DNA from: an uncultured Gammaproteobacteria bacterium
Lineage (GTDB): Bacteria > Pseudomonadota > Gammaproteobacteria > Acidiferrobacterales > CAJVXG01
Direction of reading: 5' to 3'
DNA length: 5,038 nt
Assembly (NCBI GenBank): GCA_913009215.1
Contig: CAJVXG010000117.1
Span: 1-5,038 of the forward strand
Shown piece after piece: positions 1 to 5,038 of this stretch. The notes under the pieces were generated by a model. It saw only the letters and a list, made by a program, of their open reading frames with translations. It made no database searches and was not told the DNA's origin. The number at the start of each line of letters is the position of its first letter. Positions within the stretch are counted from its first letter, which is position 1. The translations under genes and the position numbers were made by a program.

Positions 1-34
1 ATTGGCATAATGGATTCAGGGTAATGACTGTAGT

Positions 35-59
35 TGCACCCTGCCAGAAACAGGGTGTG
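35..59 (-). terminator. Hairpin just beyond the tRNA-Asn 3' end, possible transcript end
   Basis: A perfect 7-bp stem (CACCCTG at 37-43 with CAGGGTG at 51-57) encloses a 7-base loop. Two G-U wobble pairs can extend it to 35-59. On the minus strand it begins about nine bases after the encoded CCA of the tRNA, where a stable-RNA transcript would be expected to end or be processed. No T-tract follows it on either strand, so it is not a textbook intrinsic terminator. It could be a factor-dependent end, a 3' processing signal, or a chance inverted repeat. A third related segment, CAGGGT at 17-22, could pair alternatively with 37-43. Confidence 0.35.
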
Positions 60-67
60 CTGGAAAC

Positions 68-143
68 TGGCTCCCCGGGACGGACTCGAACCGCCGACAA
101 AGAGATTAACAGTCTCCTGCTCTACCAACTGAGCTACCGGGGA
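68..143 (-). tRNA. tRNA-Asn (anticodon GUU)
   Basis: The minus strand folds into a complete cloverleaf of 73 bases plus an encoded CCA (68-70). The acceptor stem is TCCCCGG (143-137) paired over 7 bp with CCGGGGA (78-72), followed by discriminator G at 71. The D arm is GCTC/GAGC with loop AGTTGGTA. The anticodon stem is GGAGA/TCTCT with one G-U pair, and its loop CTGTTAA carries anticodon GTT at 110-108, which reads asparagine codons AAC and AAU. The variable loop has 5 bases, and the T arm is GGCGG/CCGTC with loop TTCGAGT. Nothing in the fold is defective. It lies 49 bases after the stop codon of the FimT gene on the same strand, but it has its own likely promoter in that gap. The 3' end of a tRNA is a common integration site, but too little flank is present to see any att duplication. 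Confidence 0.97.
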
Positions 144-155
144 AGAAGGGCGCGT

Positions 156-184
156 ATGGTACTGATGCGCCCCCCCATGGTCAA
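156..184 (-). promoter_or_regulatory. Likely sigma70 promoter of tRNA-Asn
   Basis: On the minus strand, TTGACC (184-179, 5 of 6 matches to the -35 consensus) is followed by exactly 17 bases and then TACCAT (161-156, 4 of 6 matches to the -10 consensus). Transcription would start near 148-149, only about five bases before the mature tRNA 5' end at 143. The stretch between the -10 box and the predicted start is very G+C-rich (ACGCGCC). Such a discriminator is characteristic of stable-RNA promoters under stringent control. The promoter sits just beyond the fimT stop codon. The box assignment is by eye; position and spacing support it. Confidence 0.6.
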
Positions 185-192
185 GGGTGGCG

Positions 193-777
193 TCAAGGGC
201 AAAGCTCGGGGTTACGTGTCGAGCCGCGATAAGAGATCCGGGCGCGTCCACTCTGCATAATGAGCACGCCCCTGGGGCGTACACGGCGGTTGCGATCGCA
301 AAAGGCGAAGGTACCGTTTTGTTGCACAAAACCGCTAGGCTGATAAGACAGGTAACGTCCGTTTCCCGGACCCCAGGCACTGAATCTAAGCGAAAGAAAA
401 CCCGGCAATGGTTGCCGCACTCGAATAATTTGTTCGTCCGGGTCTTTTTGATAGTTTTTGTTTTTGTCAATAAAGATCAGGCGACCTTCATCCCAGTTAC
501 CACTACGACTGCATTGTACTTGATCCTGACTCTTGCAAATCAATACCTGTTCACCGGTTTTAACGGCCTCACTACGAGTCAGGCTGAGATCGGCAATAAG
601 GTTGTTGGTTTTCGAGGTAATGGTTTCGTGCTGTAGTAGTTTGGGGACAGAGACTGAAAGTGAAACCAGAATAGCAGCGATGGCCAGTGTCACAATGAGT
701 TCAATCAGTGTGAACCCGCGGTATCGCCCAGGGTATTGAAGGTGTGGTTTGTTGCCGGAGAATGCCAAATGGCTCAT
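193..777 (-). CDS. fimT: FimT/GspH-family type IV pseudopilin
   Basis: This encodes a minor pseudopilin of about 194 residues. Such proteins are inserted in the inner membrane, trimmed by prepilin peptidase PilD, and incorporated into type IV pili or type II secretion pseudopili. The class III signal is clear: a basic leader ends in RYRG, with cleavage after Gly21 just before FTLIELIV, and Glu26 is the conserved +5 glutamate. A hydrophobic helix follows to about residue 47. The C-terminal part matches the GspH/FimT pattern, including ARSEA-like LTRSEAV, cysteines 81 and 89 (a likely disulfide), Cys160 in a FAFCD segment, and SGRARI near the end. GRAR at 177-180 fits the GRxR motif reported for DNA-binding FimT of Legionella. 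I chose the ATG at 777 because AGGGA lies 8 bases upstream; an in-frame ATG at 783 would leave only 2 bases. No other pilin gene is adjacent, so it appears to be a lone gene. Assignment to FimT rather than GspH is inferred from this context and the motif. Confidence 0.9.
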   Translation of the reverse strand: MSHLAFSGNKPHLQYPGRYRGFTLIELIVTLAIAAILVSLSVSVPKLLQHETITSKTNNLIADLSLTRSEAVKTGEQVLICKSQDQVQCSRSGNWDEGRLIFIDKNKNYQKDPDEQIIRVRQPLPGFLSLRFSAWGPGNGRYLSYQPSGFVQQNGTFAFCDRNRRVRPRGVLIMQSGRARISYRGSTRNPELCP

Positions 778-804
778 GCCCATCGTCCCTGATGAATACG
801 TGGC

Positions 805-826
805 TGTCGATGTCGACTGGTGTCGA
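805..826. repeat. Three copies of TGTCGA in the fimT leader
   Basis: TGTCGA occurs at 805-810, 811-816 and 821-826. The first two abut and the third follows after four bases. The second and third copies are each part of a GTCGAC palindrome. On the minus strand the repeats lie in the predicted 5' leader of fimT, between its likely promoter (848-876) and its start codon. They could be an operator for a repressor, or they may have no function. No known binding-site consensus is matched with confidence. Confidence 0.45.
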
Positions 827-847
827 CCTGTCCCTTAACTGAAACCG

Positions 848-876
848 ATTATGCGAATTACCCGGTCGGCTTGCAA
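848..876 (-). promoter_or_regulatory. Likely sigma70 promoter of fimT
   Basis: On the minus strand, TTGCAA (876-871, 4 of 6 matches) and CATAAT (853-848, 5 of 6 matches) are separated by exactly 17 bases. Transcription would begin near 841, giving a leader of roughly 64 bases before the ATG at 777. The promoter starts only five bases after the stop codon of the upstream exported-protein gene. This makes separate transcription of fimT likely, although read-through from upstream cannot be excluded because no strong terminator lies between them. Confidence 0.6.
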
Positions 877-880
877 GTTA

Positions 881-1543
881 TTATTGCCAGCCAATGCCAT
901 TTTTCTTGTCTACCGGACGGAATTTGAGGTGAATATCCAGTCTGCCGACAAACATGGTGTCCAGGCGTATATGGCCATCGAGAGTCACAGCGCGTGATTT
1001 CAGGGCCGCAGGGTCCATAGACAGCATTTTTAATTTGCTGTGAGGGTAGTCTACGGCAAGGTTGAGGTGCACGGGAAAATAACCATCGAGGAATCGTTTC
1101 ATATACGGACCGCCATGCCAGGCATAGGTACCGCTCAGGGCATCAAATTTGAATGTGTGGGTTTCGCTGTAGATGCAGAGTACGGCATTTTTGCCTATAT
1201 CCACCAGCTGTACCGTGCTGCCCTCAACCCAGGCCTTCTTGATGTTATCGGCACGGGATATCTTGAGATTACGCACCCCGCCCTTGCGGAACACGACCTC
1301 CAGTGCCGGTACCCGGGCCAGATTGTAATGGCATTGCTTGTTCAGGACCCAGCCGGTCTTGAGGCTGTCGTTGGTAATGGTGATATGCGCCCAGTGTTTG
1401 TGCGGCGGTCTTTTGGGTGGCTTGACCAGGAATTGCAATGTCTCATCCGTACCGCTCGGGTACTCCGCTTCGGCCATGGCCGGAGGCATGGACAGTAGCC
1501 ATACCACGGTGAGCAGAAAGAACAATCTTGTTTTATTGGTCAC
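881..1543 (-). CDS. Exported protein of unknown function
   Basis: I do not recognise this 220-residue protein. It starts with a classical Sec signal peptide: Lys4 and Arg6, a hydrophobic core at about residues 7-18, and a signal peptidase I site AMA at 22-24, so the mature protein would begin near Glu25 in the periplasm. There is no lipobox cysteine. The mature chain of about 196 residues has no further membrane segment, has alternating polar and hydrophobic runs that suggest beta structure, and has only two cysteines, Cys71 and Cys123, which could form a disulfide. A basic, proline-rich stretch (KPPKRPPHKH, 41-50) opens the mature domain, and a GGPYMKRFLDGYFP segment (144-157) looks like a possible conserved core. 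The start is GTG at 1543, overlapping the aminotransferase TGA as GTGA, with no clear Shine-Dalgarno sequence. Translational coupling is therefore likely. The reading frame looks genuine because of its signal peptide and tight junction. A catalytic role cannot be assigned. Confidence 0.85.
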   Translation of the reverse strand: MTNKTRLFFLLTVVWLLSMPPAMAEAEYPSGTDETLQFLVKPPKRPPHKHWAHITITNDSLKTGWVLNKQCHYNLARVPALEVVFRKGGVRNLKISRADNIKKAWVEGSTVQLVDIGKNAVLCIYSETHTFKFDALSGTYAWHGGPYMKRFLDGYFPVHLNLAVDYPHSKLKMLSMDPAALKSRAVTLDGHIRLDTMFVGRLDIHLKFRPVDKKNGIGWQ

Positions 1544-2739
1544 GATTTTTCTATGTCAAAAACCTTCTGTATCCGATCCAGGGCCTTATCAAGGGATGCC
1601 ATATCCAAAGCATAGGACAAACGCATATAGCCGTCAGCCCCAAAGGCCGAACCGGGCACCATGGCGACATCGACCTTGTTGAGCAGATACTCCGCCAGCT
1701 CAATGTCATTATTGACACCATCCAGGCGGGCGATGGCTTCTCGCATATCGGGAAAGGCGTAGAAGGTTCCGTGCGATGGCAGACAGTGCACGCCTTGCAG
1801 TGCATTAAGGCGTTTGACGACATGATCGTGACGCCGTTGGAATTCCTCGACCATTAGTTGCACACATCGCTGATCGCCACTCAGGGCGGCTGTGGCCGCC
1901 GCCTGGGCAATGGAGCATGGGTTCGAGGTGCTTTGCGACTGGATCTTTTTCATCGCTGCAATTAACACAGCAGGACCTCCCGCATAACCGATGCGCCAAC
2001 CGGTCATGGAATAGGCCTTGGAGACGCCATTGAGGACCACGGTTCGGTCGTAGAGGTCCGGGCAAACATTGACGATATTCTGAAACGGTTCATCGGACCA
2101 GAGAATGTGCTCGTACATATCGTCGGTGGCGACCATGATGTGCGGATGCCTGCGCAGCACCTCGGCCAATGTCGCCAGTTCGTTTTTTGAGTAAGTGGCG
2201 CCAGTGGGATTGGACGGGCTGTTAATCACCAACAGGCGGGTCTTTTCCGTGATGGTGGATTCCAGTTGTTTGGCCGTGATCTTGAAAGATTGCTCAATAC
2301 CGGCAGGGACAATGACCGGAACACCGTCGGCCAGTAACACCATGTCCGGATAAGAAACCCAGTAGGGCGCCGGGATGATGACTTCATCGCCGGTATTCAG
2401 CAGGGCCTGGGCCAGGTTAAAAAAACTGTGCTTACCTCCGACCGATACCAGGATTTGTTCTGCGGTATAATTCAGTGCGTTATCGCGGGCAAACTTTTCA
2501 ATAATGGCCTGCTTTAATGCGGGGGTGCCGTCGACGGCGGTATATTTGGTTTCGCCGGCCTGGATCGCGGCAATGGCTGCCTGCTTGATATGATCGGGGG
2601 TGTCGAAATCCGGCTCTCCGGCGCCGAGACCAATCACATCCCGGCCTTCGGCCCTGAGCTCCTTGGCGCGATTGCTGACCGCGAGCGTGGGTGAGGATTT
2701 GATACGCCGGACACGTTCCGATAATACAATGTCTGACAA
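1540..2739 (-). CDS. aspC: PLP-dependent aspartate aminotransferase (class I)
   Basis: This 399-residue cytosolic enzyme should transfer the amino group of aspartate to 2-oxoglutarate, giving oxaloacetate and glutamate; relatives also accept prephenate or other amino acids. It matches the prokaryotic subgroup often called AatA, about 400 residues, rather than enteric AspC. Visible elements in order are the N-terminal LSERVRRIK, GLGAGEPDFDTP (37-48) at the substrate end, GGKHSFFNL (101-109) binding the cofactor phosphate, PYWVSYPD (125-132) with the ring-stacking aromatic Trp127, NSPSNPTG with Asn177, ATDDMYEH with Asp206 and Tyr209 contacting the pyridine ring, and SKAYSMTGWRIGY with Schiff-base Lys241 and phosphate-binding Arg249. 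Arg373 in YMRLSYA binds the substrate alpha-carboxylate. All key residues are present, so the enzyme should be active. The ATG at 2739 gives the family's usual N terminus, but no good Shine-Dalgarno sequence precedes it. It is divergent from uvrB and overlaps the next gene by four bases. The substrate is inferred from family. Confidence 0.95.
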   Translation of the reverse strand: MSDIVLSERVRRIKSSPTLAVSNRAKELRAEGRDVIGLGAGEPDFDTPDHIKQAAIAAIQAGETKYTAVDGTPALKQAIIEKFARDNALNYTAEQILVSVGGKHSFFNLAQALLNTGDEVIIPAPYWVSYPDMVLLADGVPVIVPAGIEQSFKITAKQLESTITEKTRLLVINSPSNPTGATYSKNELATLAEVLRRHPHIMVATDDMYEHILWSDEPFQNIVNVCPDLYDRTVVLNGVSKAYSMTGWRIGYAGGPAVLIAAMKKIQSQSTSNPCSIAQAAATAALSGDQRCVQLMVEEFQRRHDHVVKRLNALQGVHCLPSHGTFYAFPDMREAIARLDGVNNDIELAEYLLNKVDVAMVPGSAFGADGYMRLSYALDMASLDKALDRIQKVFDIEKS

Positions 2740-2828
2740 GGGACCAGTCCTGATTTAGTTGATAACGAGTATTTTAATATACGGTAATATACCTTTTTTG
2801 ATTGCCGAAGCCATTATTATTTGCAGCC
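2740..2828. promoter_or_regulatory. Divergent aspC-uvrB intergenic control region
   Basis: These 89 bases separate two divergent genes and must hold both promoters, but no hexamer pair is convincing. The centre (about 2759-2799) is strongly AT-rich. It contains TTGATA at 2759-2764 and TAATAT at 2775-2780 and 2785-2790. From TTGATA these are 10 and 20 bases away, neither a good spacing. On the minus strand, TATATT and TAAAAT are -10-like but lack a partner at 16-18 bases. GGACCAGTCC at 2741-2750 is a short palindrome next to the aspC start. I see no CTG-N10-CAG LexA box. Confidence 0.5.
2775..2793. repeat. Short tandem repeat TAATATAC upstream of uvrB
   Basis: TAATATAC occurs at 2775-2782 and again at 2785-2792, separated by GG, so the unit repeats with a 10-base period, about one helical turn. 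The second copy overlaps an inverted repeat, GGTA-ATA-TACC, at 2783-2793. It lies 36 bases before the uvrB start codon, where a regulator or the -10 region would be expected. It could be a binding site for a protein contacting one face of the helix, or just AT-rich promoter sequence. Confidence 0.4.
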
Positions 2829-4865
2829 ATGTTTAAACTGGAGAGCACATTTTCGCCAACCGGTGACCAGCCTGCGGCCATTGACGCCCTGGTGGCTGGA
2901 TTGCAGGCCGGGGAGGCCTATCAGACCCTGCTGGGGGTAACCGGTTCCGGTAAAACCTATACCGTGGCCAATGTCATCCAGACCTTGCAACGACCGGCGC
3001 TGATACTGGCCCCGAACAAAACCCTGGCGGCCCAGTTGTACTCGGAAATGCGCGACTTCTTTCCTAATAATGCGGTGGAGTATTTCGTTTCTTATTACGA
3101 TTATTACCAGCCCGAGGCCTATGTTCCCTCCAGCGATACCTTTATTGAAAAAGACGCCTCGATTAACGAGCATATCGAGCAGATGCGGCTGTCGGCCACC
3201 AAGGCACTGCTGGAGCGAAAAGATTGCATTATTGTCGCGACGGTGTCGGCCATTTATGGCCTTGGCGACCCGGCGGCCTATCACGATATGATTCTGCACC
3301 TGCGCCAGGGTGCGCCGATATCCCAGCGCACCATCCTGAAGCGATTGACCGAATTGCAATACACCCGTAACGACATGGAGTTGCGACGCAGTACCTTTCG
3401 TGTCCGTGGCGATGTCATTGATATTTATCCGGCCGATTCCGATTATCTTGCCGTGCGTGTGGAGTTGTTTGATGACGATGTCGAAAGTCTGTCAGAGTTT
3501 GATCCCCTGACCGGCGCAACGGTCAATCAACTCAGCCGTTGTGCGATTTACCCCAAGTCGCATTACGTGACACCGCGCGAGAATATCATCAACGCCATGA
3601 AGCAGATCAAGCCGGAGTTGAAACAGCGCCTGGCGCAGTTGCGTGATAGTGACAAACTGGTGGAGGCACAAAGGCTGGAGCAACGCACCATGTACGACCT
3701 GGAAATGATGCAGGAGGTGGGATATTGCTCTGGCATCGAAAACTATTCGCGTTACCTCTCGGGCCGCAATGCCGGTGAGCCACCACCGACCCTGATGGAT
3801 TACTTGTCGGATGAGGCCTTGTTGTTTATTGATGAGAGTCACGTCACCGTGCCGCAGGTGGGCGGCATGTACAAGGGCGATCGTTCGCGCAAGACTACGC
3901 TGGTGGAGTACGGTTTCCGCCTGCCGTCTGCCCTGGATAATCGCCCATTACGATTTGATGAATTTGAGCGCCTGATGCCACAAACGGTGTTCGTATCGGC
4001 CACGCCAGGATCTTACGAAGCCGAGCACAGCCATACCGTTGTCGAGCAGGTGGTGCGACCCACCGGTTTGCTCGATCCGGTGGTTGAGGTGCGACCGGTC
4101 GCTACCCAGGTGGATGACCTGTTATCCGAAGTCAATAAACGGGCCGAGATAGGTGAGCGCGTACTGGTAACGACATTGACCAAGCGTATGGCCGAAGACC
4201 TGACCGATTATCTGAACGAGCATGGTGTCCGCGTGCGTTACCTGCACTCTGATATTGACACCGTGGAGCGCGTTGAAATCATTCGTGATCTTCGTGCCGG
4301 GGTGTTTGATGTCATTGTCGGCATCAATCTGTTACGGGAGGGGCTGGATATCCCCGAGGTGTCGCTGGTGGCCATTCTCGATGCCGACAAGGAAGGTTTT
4401 TTGCGTTCGGCAAGATCGCTGATCCAGACCATTGGCCGTGCAGCACGTAACATCAATGGTATGGCATTGCTGTATGCCGGCAAGATAACGGCCTCCATGC
4501 AGCATGCCCTGGATGAAACCGAACGACGTCGAAGTATGCAGACGCAATACAATAAAAAACACGGTATCCAGCCGCAAGGCATACGCAAGGAGGTCAAGGA
4601 GCTTATCGATGGAGTGCATAGCAAACAACGTGGAGTCAGGTACGGTGCATCAGCTGCAGGGAATATTGCTATGGTTGCTGCCGAAGAGTCTGCCGAATAC
4701 CAGGACCTGAACCCGGGTCAACTGGGCAGGCTGATTGAGAAGCTGGAGAAGCAGATGTTTCAACACGCCAGTAATCTCGAGTTTGAGGAGGCGGCAGCGG
4801 TACGTGACAAAATCCGCGGCATTCAGGACCGCGAGTTGGGACTGTTTATTAGCAAAAGCTTATAA
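2829..4865 (+). CDS. uvrB: UvrABC excinuclease subunit B (DNA damage-verifying helicase)
   Basis: UvrB receives damaged DNA from UvrA, verifies the lesion by ATP-driven strand opening, and recruits UvrC for dual incision in nucleotide excision repair. The product has 678 residues, against 673 in E. coli. Visible elements are Walker A GVTGSGKT (36-43, Lys42), the aromatic beta-hairpin that clamps DNA (YYDYYQPEAY, 89-98), the UvrA-interacting domain at roughly 150-250, DESH (335-338, Walker B), SATPG (390-394, motif III), HSDIDTVER (473-481), VGINLLREGLD (497-507) and QTIGRAAR (533-540, motif VI). A C-terminal UVR domain at about 633-670 (KLEKQMFQHASNLEFEEAA core) binds UvrC. Everything is intact. 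I chose ATG 2829 because MFKLES aligns with the usual N terminus; an in-frame TTG at 2802 would add an unlikely nine-residue extension. Neither start has a clear Shine-Dalgarno sequence. Residue 528 is Ala in FLRSARSLIQ, where E. coli has Glu. No canonical LexA box precedes it, unlike in E. coli. Confidence 0.98.
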   Translation: MFKLESTFSPTGDQPAAIDALVAGLQAGEAYQTLLGVTGSGKTYTVANVIQTLQRPALILAPNKTLAAQLYSEMRDFFPNNAVEYFVSYYDYYQPEAYVPSSDTFIEKDASINEHIEQMRLSATKALLERKDCIIVATVSAIYGLGDPAAYHDMILHLRQGAPISQRTILKRLTELQYTRNDMELRRSTFRVRGDVIDIYPADSDYLAVRVELFDDDVESLSEFDPLTGATVNQLSRCAIYPKSHYVTPRENIINAMKQIKPELKQRLAQLRDSDKLVEAQRLEQRTMYDLEMMQEVGYCSGIENYSRYLSGRNAGEPPPTLMDYLSDEALLFIDESHVTVPQVGGMYKGDRSRKTTLVEYGFRLPSALDNRPLRFDEFERLMPQTVFVSATPGSYEAEHSHTVVEQVVRPTGLLDPVVEVRPVATQVDDLLSEVNKRAEIGERVLVTTLTKRMAEDLTDYLNEHGVRVRYLHSDIDTVERVEIIRDLRAGVFDVIVGINLLREGLDIPEVSLVAILDADKEGFLRSARSLIQTIGRAARNINGMALLYAGKITASMQHALDETERRRSMQTQYNKKHGIQPQGIRKEVKELIDGVHSKQRGVRYGASAAGNIAMVAAEESAEYQDLNPGQLGRLIEKLEKQMFQHASNLEFEEAAAVRDKIRGIQDRELGLFISKSL

Positions 4866-5010
4866 AGCTATACATTTTCCACCAAAGCCATCTATACTAG
4901 GCTTATCGGTTCGGGCTGGGTGGACATCGCTGTATTCTATACTCGAATCTGGGCGTGTTGGCTTTCCTAAATACAAAAATAACTACGGTTAGGCTCGATC
5001 TCAAGGACTG
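4866..5010 (+). promoter_or_regulatory. Intergenic region after uvrB with possible -10 elements
   Basis: No gene is supported between the uvrB stop and 5010. The region carries two copies of CTATACT (4892-4898 and 4937-4943). TATACT in each is a 5 of 6 match to the sigma70 -10 box, but I see no good -35 hexamer at 16-18 bases from either. A weak inverted repeat, AAGCC (4885-4889) with GGCTT (4900-4904), has 5 bp around a 10-base loop and no T-tract, so it is not a convincing uvrB terminator. The region probably holds the promoter of a gene starting near the right edge. Confidence 0.25.
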
Positions 5011-5038
5011 ATGCGCGTGACAAGGATAGCGCCAGGGG
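5011..5038 (+). CDS. Possible 5' end of a further gene, cut by the window edge
   Basis: AAGGA at 5003-5007 precedes an ATG at 5011 by three bases and an in-frame GTG at 5017 by nine bases. The frame stays open to the window end, reading MRVTRIAPG from the ATG. The GTG has better Shine-Dalgarno spacing. Only 28 bases are available, so neither reality nor function can be judged; it is suggested only by the ribosome-binding-site-like sequence and by the gap of about 150 bases after uvrB. Confidence 0.3.

Noticed and set aside
187..636. Plus-strand reading frame of 149 codons opposite fimT
   Set aside because: It is antisense to a well-supported pseudopilin, resembles no known protein pattern and has no ribosome-binding site.
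841..876. Inverted repeat AAGCCGA / TCGGTTT as a terminator after the exported-protein gene
   Set aside because: The stem is 7 bp with one wobble around a 17-base loop, with no T-tract, and it overlaps the better-supported fimT promoter.
1040..1498. Plus-strand reading frame of 152 codons opposite the exported protein
   Set aside because: The minus-strand frame has a signal peptide and a coupled start. The plus-strand frame has no supporting feature and is a shadow.
2741..2770. Possible LexA (SOS) box before uvrB
   Set aside because: CTGATTTAGTTGATAACG begins with CTG but has no CAG partner at the required distance, and the central alternating AT pattern is absent.
2802..2828. Upstream TTG start for uvrB
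   Set aside because: It adds nine residues (reading PKPLLFAA after the start) not seen in the family, has no ribosome-binding site, and runs into the AT-rich promoter area. ATG 2829 matches the usual N terminus.
4885..4904. uvrB terminator
   Set aside because: Only 5 bp pair around a 10-base loop and there is no run of T afterwards.
4735..4992. Plus-strand frame overlapping the uvrB 3' end and running into the intergenic region
   Set aside because: It begins inside the UVR domain coding sequence in another frame, with arginine-rich shadow-like composition and no ribosome-binding site.
1..5038. CRISPR array, insertion sequence, toxin-antitoxin pair or phage gene
   Set aside because: No regularly spaced repeats, transposase motifs, terminal inverted repeats or small paired genes were found on either strand.

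Overview
The window looks like a piece of ordinary gammaproteobacterial chromosome with a base composition close to half G+C. The best taxonomic signal is UvrB, which follows the E. coli protein closely through all its motifs. The class I aminotransferase and the FimT-type pseudopilin fit this, but genus cannot be read from the sequence. I see no insertion sequence, phage gene, CRISPR array or other sign of an accessory region.

Layout, left to right. A complete tRNA-Asn (anticodon GUU) lies on the minus strand at 68-143, with its CCA encoded and a short hairpin just beyond its 3' end. It has a convincing promoter of its own just upstream (156-184). Next comes a lone FimT/GspH-type pseudopilin on the minus strand (193-777), with a good sigma70-like promoter at 848-876 and three copies of TGTCGA in its leader. 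An exported protein of unknown function (881-1543, minus) follows. It starts with GTG inside the stop codon of a PLP-dependent aspartate aminotransferase (1540-2739, minus), so these two genes form a translationally coupled pair. An AT-rich divergent region (2740-2828) separates them from uvrB on the plus strand (2829-4865). The last 173 bases are non-coding except for a possible start of another plus-strand gene at 5011.

How the genes relate: aspartate aminotransferase serves amino-acid and nitrogen metabolism, UvrB is the damage-verification helicase of nucleotide excision repair, FimT is a minor pseudopilin tied to type IV pili and, in some relatives, to DNA uptake, and the tRNA serves translation. 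They share no obvious pathway. The only tight functional link suggested by the sequence is the four-base overlap between the aminotransferase and the unknown exported protein.

I found no clear previously undescribed system. The points most worth following are the unknown exported protein and its coupling to the aminotransferase, the FimT with a GRxR DNA-binding signature, the repeated elements in the fimT leader and the aspC-uvrB intergenic region, and the absence of a canonical LexA box before uvrB.
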